Assembly (NCBI GenBank): GCA_900542255.1
Contig: UQMR01000090.1
Coordinates: 1-7,067, forward strand
Reading direction: 5' to 3'
DNA from: an uncultured Porphyromonadaceae bacterium
GTDB lineage: Bacteria > Bacteroidota > Bacteroidia > Bacteroidales > Barnesiellaceae_A
DNA: 7,067 bases
Shown: positions 6,173 through 7,067 of the stretch, in pieces
Layout: each line of letters begins with the position of its first letter
Numbering within the stretch: position 1 is the stretch's first letter
Position numbers and translations under genes: made by a program
The notes under the pieces: model-generated
Database searches by the model: none
Told to the model about the DNA's origin: nothing
What the model saw: only the letters and a program-made list of their open reading frames with translations

Positions 6173-6215
6173 AAGCAGAGCCTGCCCAACGACGATGAGT
6201 TGGCAGGCTCTGCTT
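6173..6215. terminator. Long bidirectional terminator hairpin between convergent genes
   Basis: AAGCAGAGCCTGCC (6173-6186) pairs perfectly with GGCAGGCTCTGCTT (6202-6215). A further AAC/GTT pair (6188-6190 with 6199-6201) lies past a single bulged C. The minus strand then reads TTTTGTTT, a good U-tract for ending the rlmB-GNAT transcript. The plus strand reads CTTCTTAT after the stem, which is weaker but could end recJ. It lies 55 bases after the recJ stop and 33 bases beyond the GNAT stop. Confidence 0.85.
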
Positions 6216-6247
6216 CTTATCTGCAAGGGCAATATGCCCGGCTCAAA

Positions 6248-6730
6248 TCACAGCAGCAGCTCGTAATCGACCACGCCCAGCCATTTACCGTGCTTATACC
6301 CCACTTCGTGGAATGCCGAAACCTGCACAAATCCCAGTCGCCGGTGCAAAGCGCAGCTTCGCTCGTTATCGGCCGTGATACATGCTATCAGGGCATGGCA
6401 GCCCGCACTCCGGCACGCTTCTATAAGATGCTGCATGAGTTGCCGGCCTATTCCCTGCCTCTCACGGCCGGGAGCCAGATATACGGTCGTCTCCCATGTG
6501 TGGCAATAGGCGGCACGCTCTTTCCACGCATGGGCATAACAATAGCCTGCAATGCCATCGGCATCTTCATATACAAAGTAGGGATACTCTTGCGCTATGG
6601 AGGCGATGCGCTGCTGCATAGCTTCGACACTCAGCGGCTCGGTCTCGAAGGAGATTTCGCTATGGGTAATATAGTCGTTATAAATTGCTATAATAGAGCC
6701 GGCATCGGCCAGCGTGACACGACGTATCAT
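6248..6730 (-). CDS. GNAT N-acetyltransferase, phosphinothricin acetyltransferase-like
   Basis: The 160-residue protein is a complete GNAT-fold acetyltransferase of the PAT/MnaT-like subgroup, which acetylates small amines such as phosphinothricin or methionine sulfone/sulfoximine using acetyl-CoA. Typical features in order are IRRVTLADAGSIIAIYNDYI (2-21), YFVYEDADGIAGYCYAHAW (51-69), the acetyl-CoA loop RERQGIGRQL (89-98), ITADNERSCALHRRLGF (118-134, the N-xx-S-xx-LH-xx-LGF element), and VGYKHGKWLGVVDYEL (143-158). In the Q/R-x-x-G-x-G loop the first position is Glu90 instead of Arg/Gln, a mild change. The true substrate cannot be told from sequence. Its ATG overlaps the upstream methyltransferase stop in ATGA, so translation is likely coupled. 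Confidence 0.92.
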   Translation of the reverse strand: MIRRVTLADAGSIIAIYNDYITHSEISFETEPLSVEAMQQRIASIAQEYPYFVYEDADGIAGYCYAHAWKERAAYCHTWETTVYLAPGRERQGIGRQLMQHLIEACRSAGCHALIACITADNERSCALHRRLGFVQVSAFHEVGYKHGKWLGVVDYELLL

Positions 6731-7067
6731 CGGGTTCCTCTTTGGCGCAACACTTCATATATCATCACACCGGCTGCTACCGAAACGTTGAGAGAACCTA
6801 TCTTACCCAACATCGGGATGGCCACCATCTCGTCGCACTGCCGCAATACGGCCGCCGACACACCGGTATCCTCGGCGCCCATCACAAGTGCGACAGGCAC
6901 GCTGTAATCGGCCTCGGTATATAGCTTGGCACTCTTCTCAGAGGCGGCTATCACGGCAAAGCCGCTATCATGCAAGTAACGTACGGCCTCCTGTATGCTG
7001 CGCTCGCGGCATACGGGCAGAGAGAGCAGCGCTCCGGCCGATGTTTTCACGGCATCGGCATTGACCG
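6727..7067 (-). CDS. rlmB: TrmH/SpoU-family RNA 2'-O-methyltransferase, probably RlmB (N-terminus outside window)
   Basis: Only the C-terminal 112 residues are in the window; the frame is open through 7065, so the start lies beyond the right edge. A GTG at 7050 is an internal valine codon, not a start. The visible part is the SPOUT (trefoil-knot) catalytic domain, which binds S-adenosylmethionine. It includes AVKTSAGALLSLPV, the motif LVMGAEDTGVS, and the knot motif IPMLGKIGSLNVSVAAGV followed by a last helix MIYEVLRQRG. The SLNVSVA form and the ending fit RlmB, which methylates G2251 of 23S rRNA; a TrmH-type relative cannot be excluded without the N-terminal domain. Its TGA overlaps the GNAT start by four bases. 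Confidence 0.88.
   Translation of the reverse strand, partial: VNADAVKTSAGALLSLPVCRERSIQEAVRYLHDSGFAVIAASEKSAKLYTEADYSVPVALVMGAEDTGVSAAVLRQCDEMVAIPMLGKIGSLNVSVAAGVMIYEVLRQRGTR

Noticed and set aside
6119..6907. A 262-codon plus-strand frame downstream of recJ.
   Set aside because: It lies across the terminator hairpin and antisense to the GNAT and methyltransferase genes, both of which carry clear family motifs.

Overview
The window looks like ordinary chromosomal backbone from a member of the Bacteroidales (Bacteroidota). Several things point there. Most promoters fit the Bacteroidetes -33/-7 pattern (TTG, about 20 bases, TAnnTTTG). Starts lie in A/T-rich leaders mostly without Shine-Dalgarno sequences. 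There is a DUF4270 lipoprotein, and the panC/panD, GT5-like/DUF4270 and recJ proteins read like Bacteroides-type versions. G+C is roughly one half by eye. I cannot fix the genus. No mobile element, CRISPR array, phage gene or toxin system is visible.

Layout: (1) Positions 1-1184, minus strand: panC followed by panD with one base between them, the two enzymes that make pantothenate from pantoate and aspartate; panD runs off the left edge. (2) Positions 1185-1402: a divergent promoter region. (3) Positions 1403-3617, plus strand: a short, GT5-domain-only glycogen/starch-synthase-like protein that lacks the usual KTGGL substrate loop, then, 16 bases later, a DUF4270 lipoprotein that is probably surface exposed. 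These two look like one operon, and their joint role is not known to me. (4) Positions 3700-3884: a complete small transcription unit with a promoter containing a perfect 12-base inverted repeat, a threonine tRNA (anticodon CGT) and a strong intrinsic terminator. (5) Positions 3885-4366: about 480 bases without a convincing gene but rich in inverted repeats, hairpins and a possible 13-codon leader ORF, ending at recJ. (6) Positions 4367-6118, plus strand: a full-length RecJ single-strand exonuclease. (7) Positions 6171-6218: a long hairpin between convergent genes that can terminate from both sides. (8) Positions 6248-7065, minus strand: an RlmB/TrmH-family 2'-O-methyltransferase (5' end outside the window) overlapping by ATGA with a phosphinothricin-acetyltransferase-like GNAT.

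The genes are mainly housekeeping: coenzyme A precursor synthesis, DNA repair, tRNA and rRNA modification. The parts most worth a second look are the degenerate GT5 protein with its DUF4270 partner, the tRNA with two A-C mismatches, and the structured stretch upstream of recJ. I found no clear sign of a wholly new system.
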